Below are positions 1-9,100 of a stretch of DNA of 64,000 nucleotides, piece after piece; position 1 is the first letter of the stretch, and every line of letters begins with the position of its first letter. Under the pieces are notes generated by a model. That model worked only from the letters and a program-made list of their open reading frames with translations. It made no database searches and was not told the origin of the DNA. The stretch comes from Deltaproteobacteria bacterium (lineage in GTDB: Bacteria > Myxococcota > Kuafuiibacteriia > Kuafuiibacteriales > Kuafuiibacteriaceae): assembly GCA_016703535.1 (NCBI GenBank), contig JADJBV010000001.1, positions 6,190,001 through 6,254,000 on the forward strand. The letters run 5' to 3'. The translations under genes were made by a program, and so were the position numbers.

Positions 1-1421
1 GCGTGGCCGCCGGAGGTATGGGTGAGGTCTACGAGGCGTTTTCGCCCGACCTCAACCGCAACGTGGCGGTCAAGCGCATGCTCGACGCCGACGCCTCGGA
101 CGATGATCTACGGCTGATGTTCCTGCGGGAAGTGGCGGTGGCTGCGACCCTGGAGCACCACAACGTGGTCGAGGTCCTCGACGCGGGGCAAAACGGCACC
201 GAGCTCTTTTTGGTGATGGAGTACGTGGACGGTCCCTCCTTGGCCGAGGTCATCGAGGTCCTGCACCGCCAGAACCGGATCCTGCCCGTCGAAATCTCCT
301 GCCACATCCTCTCTTGTGTGGCCCAAGGCCTGACGCACGCCCACGAACGGGCCCTGCCCGACGGCACACCCCTTGGCATCGTGCACCGGGACGTGGCCCC
401 CGAAAACGTCCTGATCGGCAGCCAAGGGATCCCGAAGATCGTCGACTTCGGCTTGGCCAAACTTTCGGGCCACAGCCTCACCCAGCCCGGCGTGATCCGC
501 GGGCGGCCGCGCAGCCTATCGCCCGAGCAGGCCCGGGGTGATCTGGTCGACGTGCGCTCCGACGTCTTTTCGATGGGCGCCATGTTGTTCGAGCTGGTGG
601 CCGGCCAGGCCCTCTACCCCTCGGAGCAGATGGCGACCTTGCTCTACAAGGTGGCGGCCGGCGACTACCCGCCGATCGGGCCTCGACTGCGCCACGTCGA
701 CGCCGATCTGGTGAACATCATCCAGCACGCGATCGCGGTGGATCCCGCGGAGCGGTTCCGCTCGGCCCGGGAGATGGATCGGCAGCTGGAGAACTTCCGC
801 GCCGCCCGCGGGATGCGGGTCAGCGCCCGCACCGTCGCCCAGGTGGTCCAGGTGGTGTGGCCCGCCGTCGAAGCGGCCCGGAAACAACGCCTGGAGGGCA
901 CGGCGGGAGAACTCGAAGGGGCTCGCCTGATCCTGCCGACCGATCGGCTCGACACCCAAGCCGAGCTCGATCAGGCCGTCAAAGACGGGTCCGGCGGATT
1001 TGCAGCGGTCAGCCCCCCCAAAAAGCCCAAGGTCCCGCCGGCTCGGGTCGGCGGTTCGGCGGCCCGGGCCTCGCCCACGCCCACTCAACCCCCGCCTTCG
1101 GTCTCGAACGTGCGGGCCCACTCGGTCGATCCAGCGACGCTCTCCGGTGACCTCTTGGGTCCGGGCGGCCCCAGCGCTTCGGGCGATCTCGGGCGCTCCG
1201 GGATCTCCTCGGCGGCCTGGCCCTCCTCGGAGTTGCCGAAGCCCAACGCCCCGGCCAAGGTCTTTTCGCCCCCGGGCAGCTCCGAGCTGGGCTGGGCGAT
1301 CTACCTGGGGATCTTGGTCCTGTCGGCGGCCGCGGTCTTCGCCGGCGCGTGGGCCGCAGGTGGCACCCCCGCCCCCGCCCCAACACCATCGGCCGCCGCT
1401 CAAGCCGCCCCGAGCCCGTGA
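1..1421 (+). CDS. Membrane-anchored Ser/Thr protein kinase, 5' truncated by the window edge
   Basis: Hanks-type kinase entering from the left edge; codons run in frame from base 3, inside the Gly-rich loop (GGMGEVYEA), so the true start lies outside. The ATP-binding lysine is in VAVKRML, the catalytic loop is HRDVAPEN and the magnesium loop is DFGLAK. The catalytic loop carries Ala where most kinases have Lys (HRDLKPxN), a type of variation common in myxobacterial kinases. The activation-segment end reads RSLSPEQ instead of the usual Y-M-S-P-E. After the kinase domain comes a long Pro/Ser linker (about 1000-1280) and one membrane segment (about 1285-1350), then a short Ala/Pro tail. The kinase is therefore probably cytoplasmic and anchored in the inner membrane. 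Substrate unknown. Confidence 0.93.
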   Translation, partial: VAAGGMGEVYEAFSPDLNRNVAVKRMLDADASDDDLRLMFLREVAVAATLEHHNVVEVLDAGQNGTELFLVMEYVDGPSLAEVIEVLHRQNRILPVEISCHILSCVAQGLTHAHERALPDGTPLGIVHRDVAPENVLIGSQGIPKIVDFGLAKLSGHSLTQPGVIRGRPRSLSPEQARGDLVDVRSDVFSMGAMLFELVAGQALYPSEQMATLLYKVAAGDYPPIGPRLRHVDADLVNIIQHAIAVDPAERFRSAREMDRQLENFRAARGMRVSARTVAQVVQVVWPAVEAARKQRLEGTAGELEGARLILPTDRLDTQAELDQAVKDGSGGFAAVSPPKKPKVPPARVGGSAARASPTPTQPPPSVSNVRAHSVDPATLSGDLLGPGGPSASGDLGRSGISSAAWPSSELPKPNAPAKVFSPPGSSELGWAIYLGILVLSAAAVFAGAWAAGGTPAPAPTPSAAAQAAPSP

Positions 1422-1454
1422 CCACCGCAAAAAACCGGGGTAAGCCAAGAGGGC

Positions 1455-2687
1455 TTGAGTAACGTACGCGCCCTCTCCTGCACCCGTTGTGACTACCAAG
1501 AGGCCCCGGCTTCCACTGAATATAATTGCCCGCGCTGCGGCGGGGTCCGGGAGGTGCTGTTCGACTACGAGGTGATCCGGGCTCACTTTGGCAAAGAGAC
1601 CTTGGCCGCCGATCGACGCTGGGACGTGCGCCGTTACTTGCCCCTTTTGCCCATCCCCGAAGGGGCCCCACTAACGCCGCTGCGAGTCGGCGGCACGCCG
1701 GTGTACCAAGCGCCGCGGCTCGCTCAAAAGGCCGGGGTGGCCCGGGTGTGGGTCAAGGACGAGGGGGGCCAACCGACAGGCTCCTTCAAAGATCGGGCGA
1801 GCTTCGTGGGCGTGGCCCGAGCCGCGCACCAAGGTCAGAAGATCGTCGCGGCGGCCTCGACGGGCAACGCCGCCACCTCGTTGGCCGGCCTGGCAGCTTC
1901 CCTCGGCCTGCTGCCGTACATCTTCGTGCCGGCCACCGCCCCCGAAGCGAAGGTGGCCCAACTCCTGGCCTACGGCGCCAAGGTCTTCGCGATCGAAGCC
2001 GACTACGACACCACCTACGATCTCTGCCAACAGGCGGTGGCTCACTTCGGCTGGTACAACCGCAGCGCCGCCGTGAACCCGTATTTGGTCGAGGGCAAAA
2101 AGACCTGCGGCTTGGAGATCGGCGAAGAGCTGGGCCAAGACCCGCCCGACTGGGTCTCGATGAGCGTCGGCGACGGCTGCTCTTTGGCCGGCACCTACAA
2201 AGGCCTGGTCGAGATGTTCCAGCTGGGCTTGCTCCAGAAGATCCCCAAGATGTTGGCCGTACAAGCGGCCGGCGCGGCGCCTTTGACCCGGGCCTTCGAC
2301 GCCCACACCGAAGAGGTGGAGCGCCTGGAGGCCCAGACCATCGCCGACTCGATCAACGTCGGCATGCCCCGGAACCCGCTCAAGGCCTTGCGGGCGGTGC
2401 GGGCCTCGGGGGGGCGCTTCGTCAACGTCAGCGACGACGCGATCTTGGCGGCGATCCCGGAGGTGGCCCGAGCCACCGGCGTCTTCGGTGAACCCGCGGC
2501 GGTCACCGCCTGGGCCGGGGTGCACGCCGCCGTAGAGGCCGGAATCCTCGGCAAAAACGACTCGGTTTTGGTGGTCAGCACCGGCACCGGCCTCAAGGAC
2601 GTCAAGGCCGCGCGCCGGGCCACCCAGGCTTCACCGACCTTGGCGCCGACCATGGACGCGGTGATCAAGCGAGTGGAGAGCCTCTGA
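1455..2687 (+). CDS. thrC: Threonine synthase (PLP-dependent), zinc-ribbon type
   Basis: 410 aa. Catalyses O-phosphohomoserine to threonine plus phosphate if it is a true ThrC. The N-terminus carries a zinc ribbon (CTRC about residue 9 and CPRC about residue 25) as in archaeal/bacterial class II threonine synthases. The PLP lysine is in TGSFKDRA, and the phosphate-binding segment ASTGNAATS follows. Family length fits. The start is TTG preceded by AAGAGG. The stop overlaps the next start (TGATG), so it is probably co-transcribed and coupled with the SsnA amidohydrolase. This context is unusual for threonine biosynthesis: in E. coli the partner of ssnA/ygfK with the same PLP fold is YgeX (diaminopropionate ammonia-lyase). 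A different substrate is therefore possible, although the zinc ribbon argues for ThrC. Confidence 0.85.
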   Translation: MSNVRALSCTRCDYQEAPASTEYNCPRCGGVREVLFDYEVIRAHFGKETLAADRRWDVRRYLPLLPIPEGAPLTPLRVGGTPVYQAPRLAQKAGVARVWVKDEGGQPTGSFKDRASFVGVARAAHQGQKIVAAASTGNAATSLAGLAASLGLLPYIFVPATAPEAKVAQLLAYGAKVFAIEADYDTTYDLCQQAVAHFGWYNRSAAVNPYLVEGKKTCGLEIGEELGQDPPDWVSMSVGDGCSLAGTYKGLVEMFQLGLLQKIPKMLAVQAAGAAPLTRAFDAHTEEVERLEAQTIADSINVGMPRNPLKALRAVRASGGRFVNVSDDAILAAIPEVARATGVFGEPAAVTAWAGVHAAVEAGILGKNDSVLVVSTGTGLKDVKAARRATQASPTLAPTMDAVIKRVESL

Positions 2688-3970
2688 TGCACGCGACCTT
2701 GTTGATCGGTGGGACCTTGGTGGAGTTGTCGCCGCCCCGATTGGTGCGGGCCGATCTGTTGATCGCCCGGGATCGGATCGTCGATCTCAGCACCGAGATC
2801 CCCACCACCTCCACCTTGGACTGTAGCGGCTGCTTGATCGTGCCGGGTTTGGTGTTGGGCCACACCCACCTCTACAGCAGCTTGGCCACCGGCCTGTCCT
2901 TGCCCGGGCCGGCGCCCACCACCTTCAAGGAGATCTTGGAGCGGATCTGGTGGCGCTTGGATCAAGCCTTGGACGAACGATCGCTGCGGACCTCGGCCCT
3001 GATCGGCGGGATGGCGGCGGTCCGAGCGGGTGTCACCACCATCGTCGATCACCACGAGTCGCCCAACTTCATCGACGGCAGCCTAGACGTCATCGCCGAC
3101 GCGTTGAGAGAGGTCGGGGTCCGGGCCTACCTGAGCTACGGCACCACGGATCGGCACGGCCCGGCAGGAGCGCAAGCGGGCTTGCGAGAGAACGAACGTT
3201 TCCTCGGCACCACCGATCCGTTGATCAAGGGGATGGTCGGCCTACACGCACCTTTTACGGCCAGCGATCAGACCTTGGCGGCGACCGCGGATTTGGCCAG
3301 CAAAAAAGGCGCCTGGCTCCACTTCCACGCCGCCGAAGGCCCGGACGATCAGCAGGCCGCCCAGGAGCGATGGGGGACCCGGCTTTTGCCCAAGCTCGAC
3401 CAGCTGGGGCTCCTCGGCCCCCACACCTTGTTGGCCCACGGGGTCGATCTCGACGCCTCCGAACGTGACCTGCTCCAGGCCCGCGGAAGTTGGGTCACCC
3501 ATCAGCCCCGCTCCAACCAAAACAACGGCGTCGGTTACGCCCATCGCCTGCTCGGCCTGGAGCAGGTGGCCCTGGGCACCGACGGCATCGATCAAGACGT
3601 GATGGCCGAGCTGAAGGCCGCGTGTTGGGCGGCTCGGGCCCACACCGGCCCGGCGATCTGGCCCGATCCGATCGGGCGACTTTCGGCGGGACACCAGCTG
3701 CTTCAGGCCCTGAGCGGCGACACCTTCGGGAGCCTGACCCCCGGATCCCCGGGCGATCTGACGGTGTTCCAGTACGACCCGGCCACGCCGCTCTCCGCCA
3801 ACAACCTGGGTGGGCACCTCTTGTTCGGCCTCGGCAGCCAACACGTCCGGGATGTGTTCGTCGCCGGCCGGCCCTTGTTGCGCAACCGCCGCTTGGTCGG
3901 GCTCGACGAACGGGCCACCCACGCTCAGGCGCTAGAGATCGCCGCCCAGTTGTGGCGCAAGTTGAGTTGA
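2687..3970 (+). CDS. ssnA: SsnA-type aminohydrolase (amidohydrolase superfamily)
   Basis: 427 aa metal-dependent hydrolase of the TIM-barrel amidohydrolase superfamily. Visible metal and active-site motifs are GHTHLYSS (HxH, about residue 62), HFHAAEG, LLAHGVDL, HQPRSNQNN and ALGTDGIDQD. The C-terminal part (PLSANNLGGHLLFGLGS) matches E. coli SsnA closely from memory, which makes SsnA rather than TrzN or guanine deaminase the best call. The ATG overlaps the ThrC stop by one base, and the YgfK gene starts two bases after this stop. In enteric bacteria and anaerobes ssnA lies with ygfK in a purine/urate catabolism cluster, so a role in opening or deaminating a purine-derived intermediate is inferred, not shown. 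One GCAAG-N4-CTTGC element lies inside at 3172-3185. Confidence 0.9.
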   Translation: MHATLLIGGTLVELSPPRLVRADLLIARDRIVDLSTEIPTTSTLDCSGCLIVPGLVLGHTHLYSSLATGLSLPGPAPTTFKEILERIWWRLDQALDERSLRTSALIGGMAAVRAGVTTIVDHHESPNFIDGSLDVIADALREVGVRAYLSYGTTDRHGPAGAQAGLRENERFLGTTDPLIKGMVGLHAPFTASDQTLAATADLASKKGAWLHFHAAEGPDDQQAAQERWGTRLLPKLDQLGLLGPHTLLAHGVDLDASERDLLQARGSWVTHQPRSNQNNGVGYAHRLLGLEQVALGTDGIDQDVMAELKAACWAARAHTGPAIWPDPIGRLSAGHQLLQALSGDTFGSLTPGSPGDLTVFQYDPATPLSANNLGGHLLFGLGSQHVRDVFVAGRPLLRNRRLVGLDERATHAQALEIAAQLWRKLS

Positions 3971-3971
3971 C

Positions 3972-6125
3972 ATGGAGCTCGTCCCCCAACCCCTCGCCAC
4001 CCTGCTGCGCCGGATCGATCGGGAACCCACCCGGGCCGGCACCATCTTCGATCTCCCCCTCGACAAGTGTTGGCGCGGCACGCCCGCGGGGCTGGACCTC
4101 TCCCGTCGCTTCCACGGCGAAAGGTTGGCCAACACCGTCGGCCCAGCGGCCGGCCCTCACACCCAACTGGCTCAGAACTTGGCCCTCTCCTACTTGGCGG
4201 GGGCCCGGATCATGGAGCTGAAGACCGTTCAGATCTTGGACGAGCTCAAGATCCCCCGGCCCTGCATCGACGCCACCAACGTCGGCTACAACGTCGAGTG
4301 GTCCCAGGAGCTGAAGATCGAGCAGTCCACCCTCGAATATCCGAAGGGCGCGCTGCTGATCGCGGCGCTGCAGCGCGCCAACCTCCCGAGGGGTCTGCAG
4401 GCGGCCGAGGACGGGGCCTACCAGCTGGACCTCTCCTTGGGCTACGACCTCAAGGGCATCCAGAGCGAACGGGTCACCACCTTCGTCAAGACCATGCTCG
4501 ATGCCCGGCCGGTGTTGGAGCAGCTCCTGGCCGAGTTGCCCGCGGATCTGGCCCACTACCGGGATCTTTCGGTGCCCAGCCGGTTGATCGACTGCGTCAC
4601 CCTCTCCACCTTCCACGGCTGCCCGGCCCACGAGATCGAGTCGATCGCCCGTTACCTCTTGGAGGAGCTGGGGATCCACACGGTGGTCAAGCTCAACCCG
4701 ACCCTGCTCGGCTTCGAGACGGTGCAAGGTATCTTGCAAGACCAGCTGGGCTATCGGGACGTCACGGTCCAGGCCCACGCCTTCGAACACGACCTCAAGT
4801 GGAACGAAGCGGTGGCGATGATCGGCCGCCTGCGCCAGGTGGCCCACCGGCGAGGCCTGATCTTCGGCGTGAAGTTGACCAACACCTTGGTGGTCAAGAA
4901 CCACAAGCGCTTTTTCCCCGAGACCGAAAAAGAGATGTACCTCTCGGGCCAGCCGCTCCACGTGCTCTCGACTCAACTCCTGGCGAAGCTCCGGCGCGCG
5001 TTGCCGATCCTCGACGACGGCGCCCCGCCCTTGGCCTACTCCTTTTCGGCGGGGATCGATCAACACAACTTCTCCGGAGCGGTGGCGGCCGATCTGTGCC
5101 CGGTCACCACCTGCACCGATCTCTTGCGCCCCGGGGGCTACGCCCGCCTGCCCAAGTACCTGGAGAACTTGGCGTCGGCCATGCGCAAGTTGGGTTGCAA
5201 CGACCTGGAGGCCTACACCCTGGAGGCCCACGGCCAGGCCTCGGTGGCCCTGGAACACGCCCGGGCTTTGGCCCAAGCCGAGGCCCAACGCCACGGGCTC
5301 TCCGCGCCGGCCGATCTGCAAGACAAGTTGCAAAACGCGGCGGGCCGCCCCGGCTCACCCCAACAACGCCTGGTGCAAGCTGGCTTGCCAAACGAGTGGG
5401 CCGATCGATTGGCACCCCTTTGGCTTCACGAGGCCGGCACCCGCAACGCGGAGATCCTCGCCCAAAGTGCCCTGAAGGATCCCCGCTACGCCCAGGCCAA
5501 AAACGACAAGGTGCCCAAAAAGATCGGCTCCCAGCTGGCCCTCTTCGACTGCGTCAACTGCGACAAGTGTGTGCCGGTATGTCCCAACGACGCCAACTTC
5601 AGCTACCAGGTGCAGCCCGTTTCGGCCGAAGCACCCCGCTGGCGCTTCGACGGTCAAACGATCCAGGAAGAAGCCGCCCCTCGGGTGGAGATCGGCGCCG
5701 AACACCAGCTGGCCACCTACGTGGACTTCTGCAACGGCTGCGGCAACTGCGACGTGTTTTGCCCCGAAGACGGCGGCCCCTACGTCATGAAGCCCCACTG
5801 GTTCGGTTCCCGTGAGTCCCTGCGCGCCGAGGCCCACCTGGACGGCTTCTACCTGGAGGCCCCGGGGGTGATCGGCGGGCGAGTCCGAGGTCGGCCGGTG
5901 CACCTCGAGGCCTTCGCCGAGGGTTGGCGCTATCGGGACGAGGTGATCGAGGTGGAGGCCCGCTTGACTGATGGCCGCGTCCAACACCTGCGCCACCGCT
6001 ACTTGGGGCCGGTGATCCCGCACCAGGTGGAGTCGGGGCTGTTGGTGGTCTTGGCCACCTTGCTCCAGGGGATTGGCTCGACCGTGAACCCGGTCAGCGC
6101 CGGCTTTGCCGACCCCTCGGGCTGA
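3972..6125 (+). CDS. ygfK: YgfK-like iron-sulfur oxidoreductase subunit lacking the flavin/NAD(P)H domain
   Basis: 717 aa; homologous to YgfK (annotated putative selenate reductase subunit, tied to anaerobic urate/purine catabolism). The N-terminal catalytic-type domain is recognisable by GPAAGPHTQLAQNL, ELKTVQILD, STFHGCPAHEIES, KLNPTLLG and GVKLTNTL. The C-terminus has two ferredoxin-like clusters, CVNCDKCVPVCP (about residue 525) and CNGCGNCDVFCP (about 587). E. coli YgfK is about 1030 aa and carries a GltD-like FAD/NAD(P)H region between these parts. Here that region, with its dinucleotide-binding glycine motifs, is absent, and a linker of roughly 100 residues joins the two halves. Electrons must then come from another protein. 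Four copies of the dispersed GCAAG/CTTGC-type element occur in this gene. Confidence 0.88.
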   Translation: MELVPQPLATLLRRIDREPTRAGTIFDLPLDKCWRGTPAGLDLSRRFHGERLANTVGPAAGPHTQLAQNLALSYLAGARIMELKTVQILDELKIPRPCIDATNVGYNVEWSQELKIEQSTLEYPKGALLIAALQRANLPRGLQAAEDGAYQLDLSLGYDLKGIQSERVTTFVKTMLDARPVLEQLLAELPADLAHYRDLSVPSRLIDCVTLSTFHGCPAHEIESIARYLLEELGIHTVVKLNPTLLGFETVQGILQDQLGYRDVTVQAHAFEHDLKWNEAVAMIGRLRQVAHRRGLIFGVKLTNTLVVKNHKRFFPETEKEMYLSGQPLHVLSTQLLAKLRRALPILDDGAPPLAYSFSAGIDQHNFSGAVAADLCPVTTCTDLLRPGGYARLPKYLENLASAMRKLGCNDLEAYTLEAHGQASVALEHARALAQAEAQRHGLSAPADLQDKLQNAAGRPGSPQQRLVQAGLPNEWADRLAPLWLHEAGTRNAEILAQSALKDPRYAQAKNDKVPKKIGSQLALFDCVNCDKCVPVCPNDANFSYQVQPVSAEAPRWRFDGQTIQEEAAPRVEIGAEHQLATYVDFCNGCGNCDVFCPEDGGPYVMKPHWFGSRESLRAEAHLDGFYLEAPGVIGGRVRGRPVHLEAFAEGWRYRDEVIEVEARLTDGRVQHLRHRYLGPVIPHQVESGLLVVLATLLQGIGSTVNPVSAGFADPSG

Positions 6126-6142
6126 GGTATACCGGGGAGGCT

Positions 6143-9100
6143 TTGTCGAAGCGCATCCTCGTCGTCGAGCATGACGAGGCCACCCTGGAAGCCCTGGGGC
6201 TCGCCTTTCGGCGGGCGGGTCTCGAGCCGGTGTCGGCGCCCGATGCGGCGACGGCCCTGGTCCGCTTTCGGGAGGCCACGCCCTCGGCGGTGTTGATCGC
6301 GGTGGGTCCCGGCCAAGAGACGACCACCTTGGTCGCCGACCTCCGCAAGGAGCGGGACGGCGCCATCATCCCCGTCCTGTTCATGGGAGAGGCCCACTTG
6401 GACGACGAGGTGCGATCGCCGAGTGACGCCCTGGCGGTGGGCGGCGACTACTTCTTCAAGCTCCCGACCGATCTCGACTACCTGGCCGGCCGGGTCCTGG
6501 GCTGGACCGGGGAATCCAACAGCACGATCTCGGCGCGGCTGGATCCCGCACCCCTGGACCTCGGCCCGATCCCCTTCGCCGAGCTCACCGATGAGGTCAC
6601 CGAGCTGACCGCGCCGATCCCCTTGCCCAGCCTGCCGCGGGTGCTCCCCGCACCGGTCCCGCACGAGCCGGTGGATGATGGGCCGACCGCGGGCCTCCCC
6701 GATCGGGTCGCCTCGACCCGGCGACCGGCCTCGACCCCCCGGGATCGAGAAGCCCTGGAGATGGTCAAGGAAGGTGAACGCCTCCGCACCAGCGGGCACC
6801 CCGACGCCGCCATCGAGGCTTACGCCGCCGCCGCCGAGGTCTACGAGGCCGCCGAGCGGATCGACCCGGCCCTGGCGCTCCACAAGCTGATCGTCCACTT
6901 GGATCCGACCCGGCTGGAGCTGGCCCAACATGCGGCCGATCTGGCCCGGGCCCATGGCAAGACCAAAGACGCCATCGAGATCTTGCGACGCCCGGCCAAG
7001 GCCCTGGAGGCGGCGGAGCGTTTTGAGGACGCGGCCCAGGTGGTCCGCACGCTGATCGGGCTGTCCCCGAGTGACCCGGCCCTGGTCCTGAAGTTGGCCA
7101 GCCTGGAGTCCAAGATCCGGGAGGCGGCCCGACCGATCAGCAAGCCGATGAACGCGCCGCTGCGGGCGCTGAGTGAGCCGCCCGCCGAACCCCGGCCCCA
7201 AGAGCCGAACCATGACGACTGGGACGCGGCCTTGGCCCGTGAGTTGGCCCTCTCCGAGGACGCCCTTTTGCCACCCCCGCCGCCCGCGAAGCTGGCGGTG
7301 ATCCCCGCCGAGTCGGGCGTCCCCGAACCTTGGGCACCGCTGGAGCTCGAGGCGATCGAGGAGGCCCCGCCGGTCCCCCTCGCCTTTCCGGATCGGACCT
7401 CGCCCGAAGGTTGGGCGGACGACGTCGCTTCGGTCGAGGAGTTGAGCCCCGACCAGGCCCTGGAGGTCGAGCCCCCACCCGCACCGCCCTTGCCGCGCCG
7501 TCGCTCCTCCCGGGAGCGGCCTCGGCCCACCCCCAAGACCGAACGTTCGGATCGCCCGAGCCAAAAACGCAGCTCCGAGCCCCCGAAGAAGGCCCACCCG
7601 ATCCGTCCGCCCGCGAACGACACGTCCCCTGGACCGGGTCACGGCGCGGCCGCCGGGCTGGAGTTGGATCAAGACGCGACCCCGGGTGGGCCTCCGATCG
7701 GGTCGACGGGCTTCGAGTCCCGGGGCCCAGCTTCAGCGGCGAACGCGCAAGAACCGCCGGCGGCGCCGACTTCCTACGAACCCTCCTCGTGGACGACGAC
7801 GGCTTCGAGCTCAGCGGTGGATCGGACCGGCGAAGACGATGATCCGCCGTCTTCGACGGTCGCCAACCGAACGCCCGAAAGGTCGGCCGAAACCGAGGAA
7901 ACGTGGCTGGCAGCGATGGCGCCTGAGCTCGAACGAGCGCCCTCAACGCCCATCCCAGCCGCCGACACGTTGCCCGCCGCGCCGAAGGGCCTCCCGGGAC
8001 ATCCGCCCCCTGGGCCACGGGCACTTTCGGAACGCACGAGGGACCCCGCAAAAAGCGCCGACGAAGTGCCCGAACCTCCGGCCCGAGCGGCGACCTCGTC
8101 TTCGCTTCACCCCGAAGGGACGGCAACACCGGCGGCTTCCGGTCCGACGCATGAGGAGGGGCCCCGGCGCAAGCACGATCCAGAGCCGGCGCACGCGGCG
8201 GAAGGGTCCAAAGTTCACCCGCCCTTAACCCAAGCGCCCTCCTCCGCGACGGCGAGCACGGCTCCGATTCAGAGCGGGACTCCGGCTAGACATCCAGAGC
8301 CGGCGCGTTCGGCGGAAGGTGCCGGTCAAATGCAGCACCCCTCAACGCAGGCGGCCTCATCCACGATGGGGAGTCCAGATCCGATTCGCACCGGGACGCC
8401 GGCGAAACATGATCCAGACCCGGCGCACTCGGCGATAGGCGCCCAACTGCACCCGCCCTCAGCCCACGCGCCCTCTTCCGCGATGGCGAGCCCAGCTCCG
8501 CTTCGGAGCGAAGGGACACCGCCCACGCACGATCCCGAGCCGGCGCATGCTTCGGGTGGTGCTCAACTGCACGCGCCCTCAACCCATGCGTCCTCCTCCG
8601 CGGTGGCGAGCCCAGCTCCGCTTCGGAGCGAAGGGACACCTGCGGAGCCCGATCTCGGGCCCTCTCACTCGGCGGATCGCGCCCATGGCGTAGCGGCTCC
8701 CCCACCGCCAGTGGCGCTGCCCGCGCCGCTGACATCTCCGTCGGCGAACGCTGCTCCGATCGACCGGGGGCCCAGCTCCGAAGGTCCCCGCTCGAGCCCG
8801 CTCGGCCCTGAAACGCCAGCGATCGCGGTGGCCTTCAATGAAACTCAACTGATCTCCGGGGCCTCCCCCGCTCAGTTCTCACCGGCCCCCGGCCCATCGC
8901 CGGCCCTGTCGACCACGCCGACCTCACCCCTTCCGGGTCCGGCTTCTTACGCCGACGCCGAACCGCCACGGACCCTCGCCCCCGATCCTTCGCCAGCCCC
9001 TCCCGGGGGTGCCGCCGTCGCCGCCGCGTTGGCCGGTGCCGGACTTCGAAGTCCGAGCCAAGAAGGGGAGCCGGCTCGGGCGGACCATCCACCTCCAACA

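Noticed and set aside
3495..5333. A 612-codon minus-strand frame opposite ssnA/ygfK
   Set aside because: Antisense to two well-supported enzymes, with a composition typical of shadow frames.
8162..8760. CRISPR-like array
   Set aside because: Repeats are degenerate, about 117-120 bp, in frame and coding; there are no short identical repeats with unique spacers.
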